From Halichondria panicea (Eukaryota > Porifera > Demospongiae > Suberitida > Halichondriidae), in contig NC_087380.1 in assembly GCF_963675165.1 (NCBI RefSeq), positions 266,001 through 330,000 on the forward strand: 64,000 bases of DNA. The letters run 5' to 3'. Each line of letters starts with the position of its first letter. Within the stretch, counting starts at the first letter, position 1. This document shows positions 19,467 through 32,189 of the stretch, one piece after another. Made by a program: the position numbers and the translations under genes. The notes beneath the pieces are model-generated. The model saw only the letters and a list, made by a program, of their open reading frames with translations. It did no database searches and was not told where the DNA came from.

Positions 19467-20987
19467 TTAGTTGTCGTATACAGCAGCTGGAGCCTCCTGC
19501 CCACTCATAGTCGAGTAGGCATCGTTTTGTGTATAGTTGTAGTCACCTTTGACCTCTCCGGAGGCTGAGATCTCCTCATAAGTGACAGGGACGGTCTCGT
19601 AGATAACAGCTGCACTCTGACCCTGGTCAGTATTAAGGGGAATATCTTGAGGAACAGTCCTGTGTGGTGGTTCCCATGGAGACGTAGACAGGAGATACTG
19701 TGGGGGTGGGGGATTGTAAGTCTGTTAGAGTTCATTGTACTAGCTTACATTGACAAGTGAGAGCTGATCCACTCCACAATCTGTCAGCTCCACACACTCT
19801 GGTAGCAGTGCTGGTAGTGGAGGGTACGTATCCATTCAAGCAGCTCTGTGTAGCCACGGTTCCCCGAGGGCGGTGTGGTGTGGTACTAGAGCTGTAGATG
19901 ATCACTCCATTGGTTGGTACAGTGAGGTCAGGACAGGTGGCTGTGGAGACAATACAATCTATCAACCATCAACACATAGTGGAACTCACCTTGACAGGTT
20001 GGAGCTGTTCCACTCCAGGTCCCATCATTCTGACAAACTCTGAAACCCTCTCCAGTGATAGTGTAGCCATTTGTCACAAGTATAGGTAGAAACGCTATCA
20101 ACAGGTCTGCTGCCGGCAGGTCCATCAGTGTAGGTAATGCCTCCATTAAATATCGGTGATAAATCAGAACAAGTTCATGAAATAGTGAACATCACATTCA
20201 ACACATAAACTGCACAAATTCAGATCTACTTACCTTGACAAATTGGAGCTAACCCACTCCACACTGCATCACTCCCACAAGTCCTGGTGCTGCCTCCATT
20301 GAGAGTGTAGCCAATGTCACAGGTGTAGGTGACCACAGTGTTCTCACCCAGCGTCATGTTAGAGTAGGAGACCCCTCCATTGGTGGGGGGAGGGAGGGAC
20401 ATACACGTCAGTGACACCACTGTGTACAGATGATACTGGATAAGGTGACCATTGTACAATCCACTCACCTAGGTTAGCACAGAGGGTCATGTCTCCTCCA
20501 GTAGTTGGTACAGTACAACAGTAGGACCCGGTTGGAGTGAGGGGGTTGTTGGGAGATACTCTACGGTTTAGCACGATGATCTGGGTGGCATCCCTCACAA
20601 TGTAGAACTGCTGTCCAGCATTCAATGCGGCAACATTTCCCAGTAACACACTCCCATCAGGATACGTCCACTGTCCCAGTATTCCATTACCAAAGTTGTT
20701 GGCACCACTTCTACAGCAGGTAGTGAGGTCACTGTGACAAGTGAGAGATGGAAGACCACCCTGGGCACCCTCTCCAATAGTAGTGATGAGGATCTCAGTA
20801 TTGTTAGTGGTGATGCTAGGACCAGATCCCAGAGTCAGGTACACTGTTCAGTGATGCAAGGTTACTAATTTAGCTATACAACCAAGTTCATAGCTCATAC
20901 TCCACTACTAGTGTTACCTTGCTGTCCCCAGCAGGTGGACACAACACACAGCAAAAGCAGCAGAAGCTGAACACCTTGAGTCTCCAT
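19467..20987 (-). CDS. R4: Ig1/CCP receptor with deleted TM and Ig3, possibly secreted
   Basis: Signal exon from ATG 20987 (METQGVQLLLLLLCVV), Ig1 about 20843-20470 (open), CCP about 20440-20235 (open), a second CCP about 20175-19990, a third CCP about 19945-19750 (open), then the tail. The second CCP is damaged: its acceptor reads TTTCAT instead of TTTCAG and one extra T shifts the frame, so it is probably skipped. The start of an Ig3 exon (19720-19670) runs straight into the tail acceptor (TGTGTGG at about 19660), so most of Ig3 and the whole TM exon are deleted. Because exons are phase 1, splicing the last CCP to the tail stays in frame and gives a TM-less protein with the complete tail: YETVP, YEEI, DYNYT, YSTM and the terminal VYDN. 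Whether it is expressed is unknown. Confidence 0.65.
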
Positions 20988-21723
20988 TGTTTGCAATCTC
21001 TCTCAACTCCTGATCATACTGGACATTTCTATCTATGATCTGATACAACAGTTGTTTGGAATTAAGTTGTTCCATTAATGATCTTTACCCACTCATTTTC
21101 TGTCAAGCGTTACAATAGAGAAAAATCGGTCTGGCAGTACCTTGTGTAAAAAAAGTTCTGTCACCATCATAGTTGTACACAGTTTTTCATACGAAAACAA
21201 TAACTGAAAACACAGCATAGAATTTATGGTCCAAGCTTGTTCACGAAGCGTGAGGGTTAGACTCCGCCTAACTAAGGGTGACCGTGAGTGCTCTCCAGAG
21301 CATCTTGTTGATCTATACAAAATTTCTAGGTGAAAAACATTATGAGAAGGAGAGAAACTGAACATGAACTGACGCATTGTGGACACAGCGCACAGAACAC
21401 ATAGACTCGCATGCCGTCATGTTGCAAGCGTACAGAGCGGAGTTTGGAATTGTTCTATTAATAATCTTTACCCACTAGTGGTTCATTCCTGGTCCAAGTT
21501 CTCTCTGACATACGACGTAACATTTTATAATATAGCTTTAACACTTATACTAAAAGCCAGAAGGGGTGGGCGATAAGGTCATATAACATTCAGCATTAAT
21601 TATGACAGCTCGTACAATACTAGTTCACATTTGCATCAGCTAAAAAACACAAACTCTAAAAAACCACCTACTCTACTAAGTTCAGTTATTGTAATTCCTC
21701 CAGCAACTGGAGCCTCACGCCCA
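20988..21723. other. R4-R5 intergenic region with two promoter-element copies and a signal-exon relic
   Basis: One promoter element is at 21071-21091. A degenerate second copy is at 21453-21474, preceded by GTGGACACAGCGCACAGAAC (about 21379-21400), which resembles the receptor signal exon. This suggests an almost erased receptor between R4 and R5. A fragment of the GACTCCGCC..AACTA hairpin family lies near 21262. Rest unique, AT-rich. Confidence 0.55.
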
Positions 21724-24700
21724 CTCACATCGAGTAGGCATTGTTCTGTGAGAAGCCGTAGTCACCTTTGACCTCTCTGGAGGCTGGGATATCCTCATAC
21801 GTGGCAGGGACGGTCTCGTAGATAGCAGCTGCACTTTGACCCTGGTCAGTAAGGGGGATATCTTGAGTAACAGTCCTGTGCATGAGAAGAGATCATGTCA
21901 ACTAGATAAAACTGACTAGAGCCTCACTGTTACTATAATCTAGAGGAAGTTTCCACATTTTAGAAGCCCTCAGGGCTTAGTACATGTATAGAACCCTCAC
22001 TGTCCACAACCAGCCCTTGGGCTTCTAAGTCACGTATAGACACTTCCTAACTAATGACACCCATCACAAACCACTTTAAACTAACTCACACTTTCCCTCC
22101 TCTCTTGTACCGGAGCACTAGGTAGGTCACTATCACTGCAGTTACTGCAATCACCACCACTACCAGGGCCACCGCTCCTCCCACCACAGCAACAGTGTTG
22201 TCACTCTGACAGAGAGAGCTCTCATCAGTAGAGGCTGTAATGGAATGCATGAGACAATTAACCCACAAGCTGTTAGTACCAACCTAACACAATGCATGCT
22301 GTGCTCATCCCTCCACTGGTGGGCACCACACAACAGTAGACACCACCAGGAGCAGTAGCAGTTCCACTCATCATCAGACTGACGCTCATCTGACCTCTGC
22401 TAACATACAACGCTCCATCCTCCATAACAACAGAGCCGTTAGGATAGTACCAATCTCCAGTGTTCCCCTCACAGCAGCCAGCATGGTCAGTATGACAGAC
22501 GAGGCCACTCCCCTCTCCCACGGAGGACAAGGGGATCTCAGAGAGCCCAGATAAGTAGTTGGTGGAGGAGAGGGACAAGTACACAGGGGGAGGAACTAGG
22601 GGGGGTCGTGATGATTAGGAGTCATAATAATAATAATAATGGCCACTTACTCTGACAAGACGGTGAGCTGCTCCAGTTGCCAGTACTCAAACATGTGATG
22701 GTTTCAGAGCCAATCAGAATGTATCCAGTGCCACAAGTGTAGATCGCCTCTCCTCCGATCATTGTGCTGGTTGGTTGTCCGGGAGATCCGTTGGTAATAG
22801 AGGAAGGAGGGCCACAGGAAACTATAACCAAGGATATTTATGTAACTGTACTAAACGAACACCAACAGTATACAAAGTCCATTTCACTCACTTAGACAAG
22901 TTGGAGCAAACCCACTCCACACTCCATCACTCCCACAAGTCCTGGTGGTGCCTCCATTGAGAGTGTACCCAGTGTCACAGGTGAAGGTGGCCACAGTGTC
23001 CACTGGTCTCAGACTAGCAGTCCCCATATTGTAGCTGATCATTCCATTGGCTGGTACAGTGAGGTCAGAACAGGTGGCTGTGTTTACATAATTATATCAA
23101 CAACAACTGTTACGATATTATATAGTGGAACTCACATTGACATGTTGGAGGTGACCCATTCCAGATCCCTCCACTCACACAGGTCCTGGTAGTGTTCCCT
23201 CCAGTGAGAGTGTAGCCAGGGTTGCAGGAGTGCATGGCACTAGAGCCGAGAGGTCTGCTGTTAGTGGATCCTCCATCACTGTACATAATCATCCCATTGG
23301 TCAGTGAGGGTAGGTCAGGGCAGTTAGCTGTATGGGAGACAATACACTCAACAAACAATAGTACAAAGTCCATTTCACTCACTTTGACAAGTTGGAGCAA
23401 ACCCACTCCACACTCCATCACTCCCACAAGTCCTGGTGGTGCCTCCATTGAGAGTGTACCCAGTGTCACAGGTGAAGGTGGCCATAGTGTCCACTGGTCT
23501 CAGACTAGCAGTCCCCATATTGTAGCTGATCATTCCATTGGCTGGTACAGTGAGGTCAGAACAGGTGGCTGTGTTCACATAATTATATCAACAACAACTG
23601 TTACGATATTATATAGTGGAACTCACATTGACATGTTGGAGGTGACCCAGTCCAGATCCCTCCACTCATACAGACCCTGGTAGTGTCCCCTCCAGTGAGA
23701 GTGTAGCCAGGGTTGCAGGAGTGCACAGCACTAGAGCTGAAAGGTCTGTTGTCAGGGGATCCATCACTGTACACAATCATCCCATTGGTCAGTGAGGGTA
23801 GGTCAGGGCAGTTAGCTGTATGGGAGACAATACACTCAACAAACAATAGTACAAAGTCCATTTCACTCACTTTGACAAGTTGGAGCTGACCCACTCCACA
23901 CTCCATCACTCCCACAAGTCCTGGTGGTAGTACCTCCATTGAGAGTGTAGCCAGTGGTACAGGTGTAGGTGGCCACAGTATCCACTGGTCTCAGACTAGC
24001 AGTCCCCATATTGTAGCCGATCACTCCATTGGCTGGTACAGTGAGGTCAGAACATGTGGCTGTGTTCACATAATTATATCAACAACAACTGTTACGATAT
24101 TATATAGTGGAACTCACATTGACATGTTGGAGGTGACCCATTCCAGCCTCCACTCATACAGACCCTGGTAGTGTCCCCTCCAGTGAGAGTGTAGCCAGGG
24201 TTGCAGGAGTGCACAGCACTAGAGCTGAAAGGTCTGTTGTCAGGGGATCCATCACTGTACACAATCATCCCATTGGTCAGTGAGGGTAGGTCAGGGCAGT
24301 TAGCTGTATGGGAGACAATACACTCAACAAACAATAGTACAAAGTCCATTTCACTCACTTTGACAAGTTGGAGCTGACCCACTCCACACTCCATCACTCC
24401 CACAAGTCATGGTGGTAGTACCTCCATTGAGAGTGTAGCCAGTGGTACAGGTGTAGGTGGCCACAGTATCCACTGGTCTCAGACTAGCAGTCCCCATATT
24501 GTAGCCGATCACTCCATTGGCTGGTACAGTGAGGTCAGAACAGGTGGCTGTGTTCACATAATTATATCAACAACAACTGTTACGATATTATATAGTGGAA
24601 CTCACATTGACATGTTGGAGGTGACCCATTCCAGATCCCTCCACTCACACAGATCCTGGTACTGCCTCCAGTGAGAGTGTAGCCAGAGTTGCAAGAGTGC

Positions 24701-25596
24701 ATGGCACTAGAGCCGAGAGGTCTGTTGTCAGTGGATCCAGCATTGTACACAATCATCCCATTTGTCAGTGAGGGTAAGTCAGGGCAGTCAGCTGTATGGG
24801 AGATGATACACTCAACAAACAAACAGTACAAAGTCCATTAATTTACTTACACTGACAAGTTGGAGGTGACCCACTCCACACTCCACTCCCACAAGTCCTG
24901 GTGGTGCCTCCACTGAGAGTGTAGCCAGTGTTACAGGTGTGAGTGGCCACAGTGTCATCACTACGTGATTCGTCAGAATAGGAGATGACTCCATTGGTGA
25001 GTGTAGGGAGGGACAGACACACTGGTGATACCACTGCGTACAGACAATATTGGATAAGGTAATCATTGTACAATCCACTCACCCAGGTTAGCACAGAGGG
25101 TCATATCTCCTCCAGTAGTTGGTACAGTACAACAGTAGGACCCGGTTGGAGTGACGGGGTTGGTAGTCTCTCTACGAGCCAGTCTGATGACCTGAGGTTC
25201 CCCCCTTACAATGTAGAACTGTTGTCCAGCAGTCGCTGAGGCACCATTTTGCAGTATCACACTCCCATCAGGAAACGTCCACTGTCCCAGTGCTCCATTA
25301 CCATTGTTGTCACTACTTCTACAGCAGGTAATGAGGTCAGTGTGACAGGTGAGAGAAGGGAGACCACCAGTAGCATTCTCTCCAATGGCAGTGATGAGGA
25401 TCTCAGTATTGTCAGTAGTGATGCTAGGACCAGATCCCAGAGTCAGGTACACTGTTCAGTGATGCAAGGTTTACTAATATAGCTATGCAACCAAGTTCAT
25501 AGCTCATACTCCACTACTAGTGTTACCTTGCTGTCCCCAGCAGGTGGGCACAACACACAGCAAAAGCAGCAGAAGCTGAAAACCTTGAGTCTCCAT
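21724..25596 (-). CDS. R5: longest Ig/CCP receptor, ten CCP domains, apparently intact
   Basis: Signal exon from ATG 25596; Ig1 about 25450-25083; ten open CCP exons ending at about 24855, 24615, 24358, 24118, 23870, 23628, 23385, 23138, 22893 and 22650; Ig2 about 22594-22275; TM about 22232-22090, followed by RYKRGGKV; tail 21870-21724. The eight central CCPs come from tandem copies of a two-CCP, 488-bp module. The tail keeps YETVP, YEDI and DYGF. A 2-bp deletion turns the YSTV site into YSM and a stop, so the last motif is lost. Single-residue changes such as CLA for CQS at one CCP end look tolerable. Membrane receptor with a long stalk; ligand unknown. Confidence 0.85.
21957..22030. repeat. 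Inverted repeat in the intron between tail and TM exons of R5
   Basis: TTAGAAGCCCTCAGGGCTT on the left pairs with CAGCCCTTGGGCTTCTAA on the right. It sits in the last intron of R5 and is absent from paralogs. Probably another small foldback insertion. Confidence 0.65.
22860..24830 (-). repeat. 488-bp tandem module encoding CCP pairs in R5
   Basis: Four units with a period of about 488 bp, marked by the intron string GTTCACATAATTATATCAAC at about 23082, 23574, 24062 and 24550. Each unit carries one TCSDLTVPANG-type and one NCPDLPSLTNG-type CCP exon plus introns. Very high identity between units points to recent unequal crossover. Confidence 0.9.
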
Positions 25597-27150
25597 TGTT
25601 TGCATCTTGGCTAGCCTCGATTCCAGGCCAATCTTTACAAAATGGTATTTTGAGTGATTGTGCATACAAAGCAACTAAAATAAAGCAGGCAGCCAAAATT
25701 TCGCGTTGAAATACCTTTTCTTTCTTGCACAATAGCAGCCGTAAACTCTCACCACAACTATGCGCTTGCATGCAATATTTCCACTCTAAACAAAGCACAC
25801 TTCAAAGTTAAATTTCAAAACTATTGCTGAAGCATAGATAAAGGAATTTTGTGCTGCAATTTTACACTTCAAGGTAAGTAATTTAGAGCAGAATTGAACC
25901 AATAATATTGTATTTAGTTGTCAAAGCCTGGTGTATTTTTACAACTACAACCAAAAATTGTTTTGATGCTGTCAAAATGGAAATGTCAGTGCATTTGCTT
26001 TCCTCACCGTATTTTTGTGAAGTAGATTGGTGCATGTATCTATGAAAGGAGAATCGTCCCATGTAACCACCAAACTACATCTGATGTATTTTTAGTTTTT
26101 GTTAACGTAAAACTATTGCTGGTGAATTGAACCCACTCACGGGAACGTAAAACTATTGCTGGTGAATTGAACCCACTCACGGGAACGCAAAACTATTGCT
26201 GGTGACCACTCACGGGAATGCAAAACTATTGCTAGTGAATTGAACCCACTCACGGGATCTTTCAATTCCAAATTGGCAAATACTTTTATCTCTCGAATAT
26301 CAACTTTGATGATACCATTTGAAAGGTCTTTTTCTAAGCTTTCAGAAAAACTTAAATATTTTTAATTTTCGATCCACAGAATTCAAGTTATGGCAGCTGA
26401 AAGATTCCCAAAATCATTAATTAAACGGAGGGGGGGGGGGGGGGTGTCTTTCAACAGCCATAACTTCAGTATAATGAAATAGTTTTGCGTTCCCGTGAGT
26501 GGGTTCAATTCCAAATACTTTTATCTCTCAAATATCAACTTTGATGGTACCATTTGAAAGATTTCTTTCAGAAAAAAAAACATTTTTTTATTTTCGATCC
26601 ACAGTTATGGCAGGTGAAAGATTCCCAAATCATTAATTTACGGAGGGGGGGGTGTCTTTCAATAGCCAGTATAATGAAATAGTTTTGCGTTCCCGTGAGT
26701 GGGTTCAATTCACCAGCAATAGTTTGCGTTCCCATGAGTGGGTTCAGCAATAGTTTTGCGTTCCCGTGAGTGGGTTCAATTCCAAATTGTTAAATACTTT
26801 TATCTCTCGAATATCAACTTTGTCATTTGAAAGGTCTCTTTTTAAGCTTTCAGAAAAACATAACATTTTTTTATTTTCGATCCACAGAATTCAAGTTATG
26901 GCAGCTGAAAGATTCCCAAAATCATTAATTAACGGAGGGGGGGGTGTCTTTTAACAGCCATAACTTCAGTAAAGTTGATCCGATGTCAACATTTTTATAA
27001 TTTTCTGAAAGCTTAGAAAATTACCTTTCAAACGATGTGTTTTAATCCAAAATTTCATTGGGGCCCTAATTTGTCATTTTACGGCCTCGGACCATGGGCT
27101 ATATATAATCCACAAACACACTACCGTATACCTCGCTTGCGCATGCGCAC
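25597..27150. repeat. Repeat island between R5 and R6
   Basis: No gene seen. 25613-25630 is half of a TAGCCTCGATTCCAGGCC hairpin. 26105-26265 holds four copies of a 37-42-bp unit (AAAACTATTGCTGGTGAATTGAACCCACTCACGGGAA). The same unit appears inverted at about 26473-26515 and 26685-26790. Foldback elements with TTTCTAAGCTTTCAGAAAA and G-run cores fill 26300-26470, 26515-26670 and 26800-27080. 25640-26100 is unique AT-rich sequence with no convincing ORF. Confidence 0.8.
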
Positions 27151-27159
27151 CGAGGCATA

Positions 27160-28886
27160 ACAAACTCACATTTCTCCTATAGGCCTCCTCTGTTGTACCT
27201 GAGCAATACATTTGTACATGCACACATTGATAATCATTTCTGCTTGTCTTACCTCCAGAAGTAGACCCCGACAATGATACCCACCACAATGACAGCGGTT
27301 AGAATGAGTAACACAATGACTATACCTGCCACCACACCTCCTGTGTTGTCAGTGCTAGCTGTGGGGAGGTTGCTAGTACATGGTCAATAAAGGAGACAAT
27401 TAACTCACTTGGAGGAGAGGTAGTGATGACTTCAGTCACTGAAACACAGCATATAATAAAGTGATGGATGCACAGACCCACTTACCTAACTCCACACAGA
27501 ATGTCACATCTACTCCAGTATTATCAGGAATCACACAGCAGTAGGAGCCAGTGAGCTCGAGGCCTGACACAGACCCTCAATGAAGGAGTCTGAGTGCACC
27601 TGTATCTCCAACACTGTACAGTAGATCAGTGTCTGAATCAGTAATGTCCGGACTCCTAGTGACAGCTGTTCCATTTGGTAGTAGCCAATCTCCTAATCCA
27701 TCGCCACTATATATTGGGATTATCTTGTCCTGTACAGCAAATAGTTGAGTCAGTTCTGCAAGTCAATGCTGTCTCAGTGGTATCTCCGATGGTGTCTATG
27801 GCAACCTGTGAGTTCATAACAGCATAGTTGGTGGTTCCTATGGAGACGTAGACAGGAGGTACTGTGGGGGTGGGGGATTGTAAGTCTGTTAGAGTTCATT
27901 GTACTAGCTTACATTGACAGGTTGGAGCTGTTCCACTCCAGGTCTCATCATTCTGACAAGCTCTGAAACTCCCTCCAGTGAGAGTGTAGCCATTGTCACA
28001 AGTGAAGGTAGCAATGGTATAAATAGGTCTGCTGTTATCAGATCCAAAAGTATAGGTAATGCCTCCATTCATTAGTGGTGGTAAATCAGAACAAGCTCCT
28101 GAAATAGAACATGCATTTTCAATTTTTCTACTTACGCTGACACACTGTATAGGTCTGAACTACCCCAGATATGCCCATTCTGGTACGAACTGTACAAGAG
28201 ATACAGAGCTCACCTTGACAAGTTGGAGGTGACCCATCCCAGATCCCACCACTCATACAGAACCTGGTGGTACGTACAGTGAAAGTACCTCCAGTGAGAG
28301 TGTAACTAGTGTTACAGGAGTGCACAGCATGAGAGAAGAAAGGTCTGTTGTTATGGGATCCAGCACTGTACATAATCATCCCATTGGTCAGTGAGGGCAA
28401 GTCAGGGCAGTCAGCTGTGTGGGAGACGATACACTCAACAGACAAACAGTGCAAAGTTTATTCCACTTACGCTGACACACTGGAGGTGATCCACCCCACA
28501 CTCCATCACTCCCACAAGTCCTGGTGCTGCCTCCATTGAGAGTGTAGCCAGTGTCACAGGTGTAGGTGGCCACAGTGTTCTCACCCAGTGGTGAGTCAGA
28601 GTAGGAGATCACTCCATTGGTGTAGGGAGGGAGGGAGAGGCATAATACTGTGAGAAGGTAATATTGGATACGGTTATCAGGTCAGTACCTATACTCTACC
28701 AATAGGATCACTATAACACATTCTAACTGCAAACTTACCAAAACATGCTGCACTAACTCCAACATATCTATTCGACAATCTGACCAAAAAAAGCTAGATC
28801 TAGATCACAGGATTACCTTGCTGTCCCCAGCATGTGGACACAAAACACAGAGAAAGCAGCAGAAGCTGAAAACCTTGAGTCTCCAT
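27160..28886 (-). pseudogene. R6: CCP/Ig3 receptor pseudogene with type II TM exon and no tail
   Basis: Signal exon intact (ATG 28886, METQGFQLLLLSLCFVSTCW). Open CCP exons are at about 28640-28475, 28410-28215 and 28100-27915, with a half-CCP remnant near 28200-28140. The Ig3 exon (about 27860-27490) has a TGA at about 27580 where R9 reads CATCGTCGAGGG. A stalk exon (VTEVITTSPPS, about 27440-27415) and a distinct TM exon (27345-27255: DNTGGVVAG, then a long I/V/L helix ending YFWR) follow. The next small exon reads YNRGGL and stops, where R11 has YNRGE. No tail exon remains; the foldback island begins there. Best regarded as a pseudogene, although the 5' end could still make a secreted CCP protein. 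Confidence 0.78.
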
Positions 28887-28957
28887 TGTTTGCATCTTGG
28901 CTTGCATGACACACACCCAAAACAGTTATCTTCCATTAATGATCTTTACCCACCCAC
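28887..28957. promoter_or_regulatory. Divergent promoter shared by R6 and P2
   Basis: 71 bp between ATGs, the same spacing as at R3/P1. The conserved element is at 28932-28952, identical to the R3/P1 copy over its core. Confidence 0.7.
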
Positions 28958-29169
28958 ATGGCCTGGCACAGAGCAGCAAGACCTTGGTTCACACTCCCTC
29001 TCCTCAGACACCATCACTGTCCTTCACCCGCTGTCCTCCAGGTGGGGTCTCCATGGCAATGTCCTCAGCCCACCACCCTACTATCCCTCATCAGACAATG
29101 GTCCCAACACTCCGCTACTGGTGAGACATTGTGAGAATAGTACGGTGGTCCGTAGAATGAGACCCATCC

Positions 29170-29171
<2 letters not shown>

Positions 29172-29211
<40 letters not shown>

Positions 29212-29266
29212 ACCCACACGCGCACACACACATACACACACACACACACACACATACACACCCACA

Positions 29267-29308
<42 letters not shown>

Positions 29309-29322
29309 CGCACTCACACACA

Positions 29323-29379
<57 letters not shown>
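29172..29379 (+). repeat. Long (CA)n microsatellite before the exon 2 acceptor of P2
   Basis: About 200 bp of CA repeats with occasional TA, CCCA and GCGC interruptions, ending directly in ACACAGG, the exon 2 acceptor. The shorter equivalents are at 15522-15614 (P1), 38092-38122 (P3) and 52547-52670 (P4). VCVCV/THTHT ORFs here are artefacts. Confidence 0.95.
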
Positions 29380-29380
<1 letters not shown>

Positions 29381-32136
29381 CACCTCCACTAGTCAGTACA
29401 GGGAACTAAGAGAGCTAGTAAGGTAAGGCTCTGTAGTATGTTGTTCTATTATATGCAATACGTCAATATTCAACTTCTTGCCACCAGTTCTGGACAATAT
29501 GATAGAGCGCTGGATTTGTGGGAAGAGTCTAAGATGAGTGGTAGCATGGACACGGACAGTTACACCATTGTCATGGCAATGTGTGAGAGGTTGGGTAGCT
29601 CGGAGGCTGCACTGGCCCTGAGGGAGGACATGAAGTCACAGGGGCTGGCAATGGAGGACAGGTATTACTACCATAGCAACCAACCTGACATCCGCTGTAA
29701 TGGATGCATTTGTAGCCCTTTCAAAATAAGCATGTTTGATAGCTTACTTTAATTGGCATAATTACACACAATGTTGGTTGCTTAACTCTGATGCCCCCCT
29801 GCACAGATGTTGTCTCCACTTAGTGACCACCCTCATTGCTGATGACAAGGCTGGGGAGGCTGTGGAGGTCATGAGGGGGGAGTGGCTGCAGGTACACACA
29901 CTAACCACCCACCACACACTCACACTCATCTTGTACCACCCACCACACCCCTCACACTCATCTTGTACCTACTCTAACCACCCACCACACCCCTCACACT
30001 CATCTTGTACCTACTCTAACCACCCACCACACCCCTCACACTCATCCTGTACCTACTCTAACCACCCACCACACACTCACACTCATCCTGTACCTACTCT
30101 AACCACCCACCACACCCCTCACACTCATCCTGTACCTACTCTAACCACCCACCACACTCATCCTGTACCTACACTAACCACCCACACACACAGACTGGTA
30201 CGTGCTTCCTACCAGTAGTAGCTAAACAGTTACTAGATAACAAGCATCCTGCACTGGCTCTGGAGGTGTGCTCGCTGACCCCTGACCCCTCCCACCCCCT
30301 CCTGTGTGTACAGCTGGAGTGTCTTGGTTCCCTCGGACAAGTGGAGGAAATGCAACAACTCTTGGAGGAGGTGGTCTGGAAAATCAGGAAAAATAATTCA
30401 CTTATTTATATTCTATTATACAGTCTGTTGGTGTTGAGAGTGATTCGTTGCAAGTGGCCTTTGTTAATGGCTTGTCACTGGCTGGCCTCCACCACAGAGC
30501 AATGGAGCATCTCTCTAGTCTCAAGTGAGGGCCACTGATACTAGTGTAATCTTCAGCAACTTAGAGTATGTACTAACTACAGTGTACTGTGTCCTGTACT
30601 GCCTCTGCCTGTGTTCCTGTTACAGGTGTATTGCTAGCCCACGGACACTGTGTCTGTTACTAGAGGCCACCAGGAGAGGGGAGGATGTGGGATCAGCTGC
30701 TGCTCTGTTCCACACACTCTGGGAGCAAACCTTCACTCTTAAGGTACGTTAATACAGTCCCCCTATAAAAGCTAACATTTCCACTATAGGATCTCTCTGT
30801 CCAGTTCCTCCAGACATCAGTGTCAGCTGCTGAAGAGGACAGGAGCTCTTACCTGCTCAGAGCTGCCAATGCTTGTCTCCACCTTCAAGCCCTAGCTCTG
30901 AGGGACACTGCATCAGAACACAGTGAAGCTGAAGAGCAGTTCTTGAGTTATGATTTCCCCTCATTCCTTCATCAACAAAGTGTGTATCCCGACCAGCACA
31001 CATACGCAGTACGTTACCATAGCTACCACTACAAACACTGTTAATTTGTTCCTCATTTAGAGAGGCCAATTTCAATTTTAATGCACTAAAATTATGGAAA
31101 TTCTTTTTATTGCTAATTATTTTATCCCCCTCAGACATTGTTACTGAGGCTGTGTTTTGATGAGGGGTCTCTAGACACCGCTGATCGTGCCATCAAGTCT
31201 CTGTTCCAGTGTGGTTCACCTTTGACCTCCGAGGCCTTTGTCGAGTGGGCGGGACACTGCGGCCCAATCACCCCTCAACAAGCTAACAGGGTAAGCCATA
31301 CAATACCCCGAGGCTATACAGTCGGCTCTGTAATATTACTTCTGATAACCCAAATTCAACGATTTTCTGATTTTCTAAAGCACTCTTTCTATAATTATAA
31401 TAATAATCTAATTTGTAATGGGCCATAAGTTCCCATTTTCAATGCTATGCTGTTACAGATTCTTTTCTCAGGTGTTGGGTTTAATTCGTCGTAATTTCCG
31501 TGCCCGCTATGATATTCGACTGACACTGGAGGACTATGTGCGGCTGTTGGGGGTGGAGCTTGTGTGTGGAGGGGACCCCAAGCAACTCACACACTCATTC
31601 AGCTACATCAGGACCATCAAGAATGTGAGCTATAATTGTATAGTGCATGGTTGGTATAATTATATACGAGGAGGGGATAGTTGGGCATCTTTCAACAGCT
31701 ATAACTTTAGTACCGTTGATCCAATGTCAAAAATGTTATGATTTTCTGAAAGCTTAGAAAAAGACCTTTCAAATGATGTGTTTCAGTTCGTTGGGGCTGT
31801 AATTTGTAATTTTTCGGCCTTGGACCATGGGCTATTATTCATGGTGTGGCCAAATTGGCAAAATGTTTTATCGCTAAATTGGAAACTTTGATGACACATT
31901 TGAAATGTATCTTTCTAAGCTTCCAAACAATCGGAAAATCTTTTAAATTGTATCCACGATACTCAAGTTATGGCAGCTGAAAGAGTCGCCAAAAATCGTA
32001 CTATTCTGAGATTAAACGAAGGGGGGGGGGGGGTAGTTGAGCATCTTTCAGCTGCCATAACTTTAGTATCGTTGATCCAATGTTAAATTTTAGATACGTT
32101 TCAAGTGATGTGTTTCAATTTCATTACCCCCCCCCC

Positions 32137-32189
<53 letters not shown>

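Noticed and set aside
22860-24830. Possible CRISPR-like or satellite array
   Set aside because: The 488-bp periodicity is a duplicated two-exon CCP module with open frames and normal introns, in a eukaryotic gene.
29065-29375. ORFs made of VCVCV or THTHT
   Set aside because: Translations of the (CA)n microsatellite.
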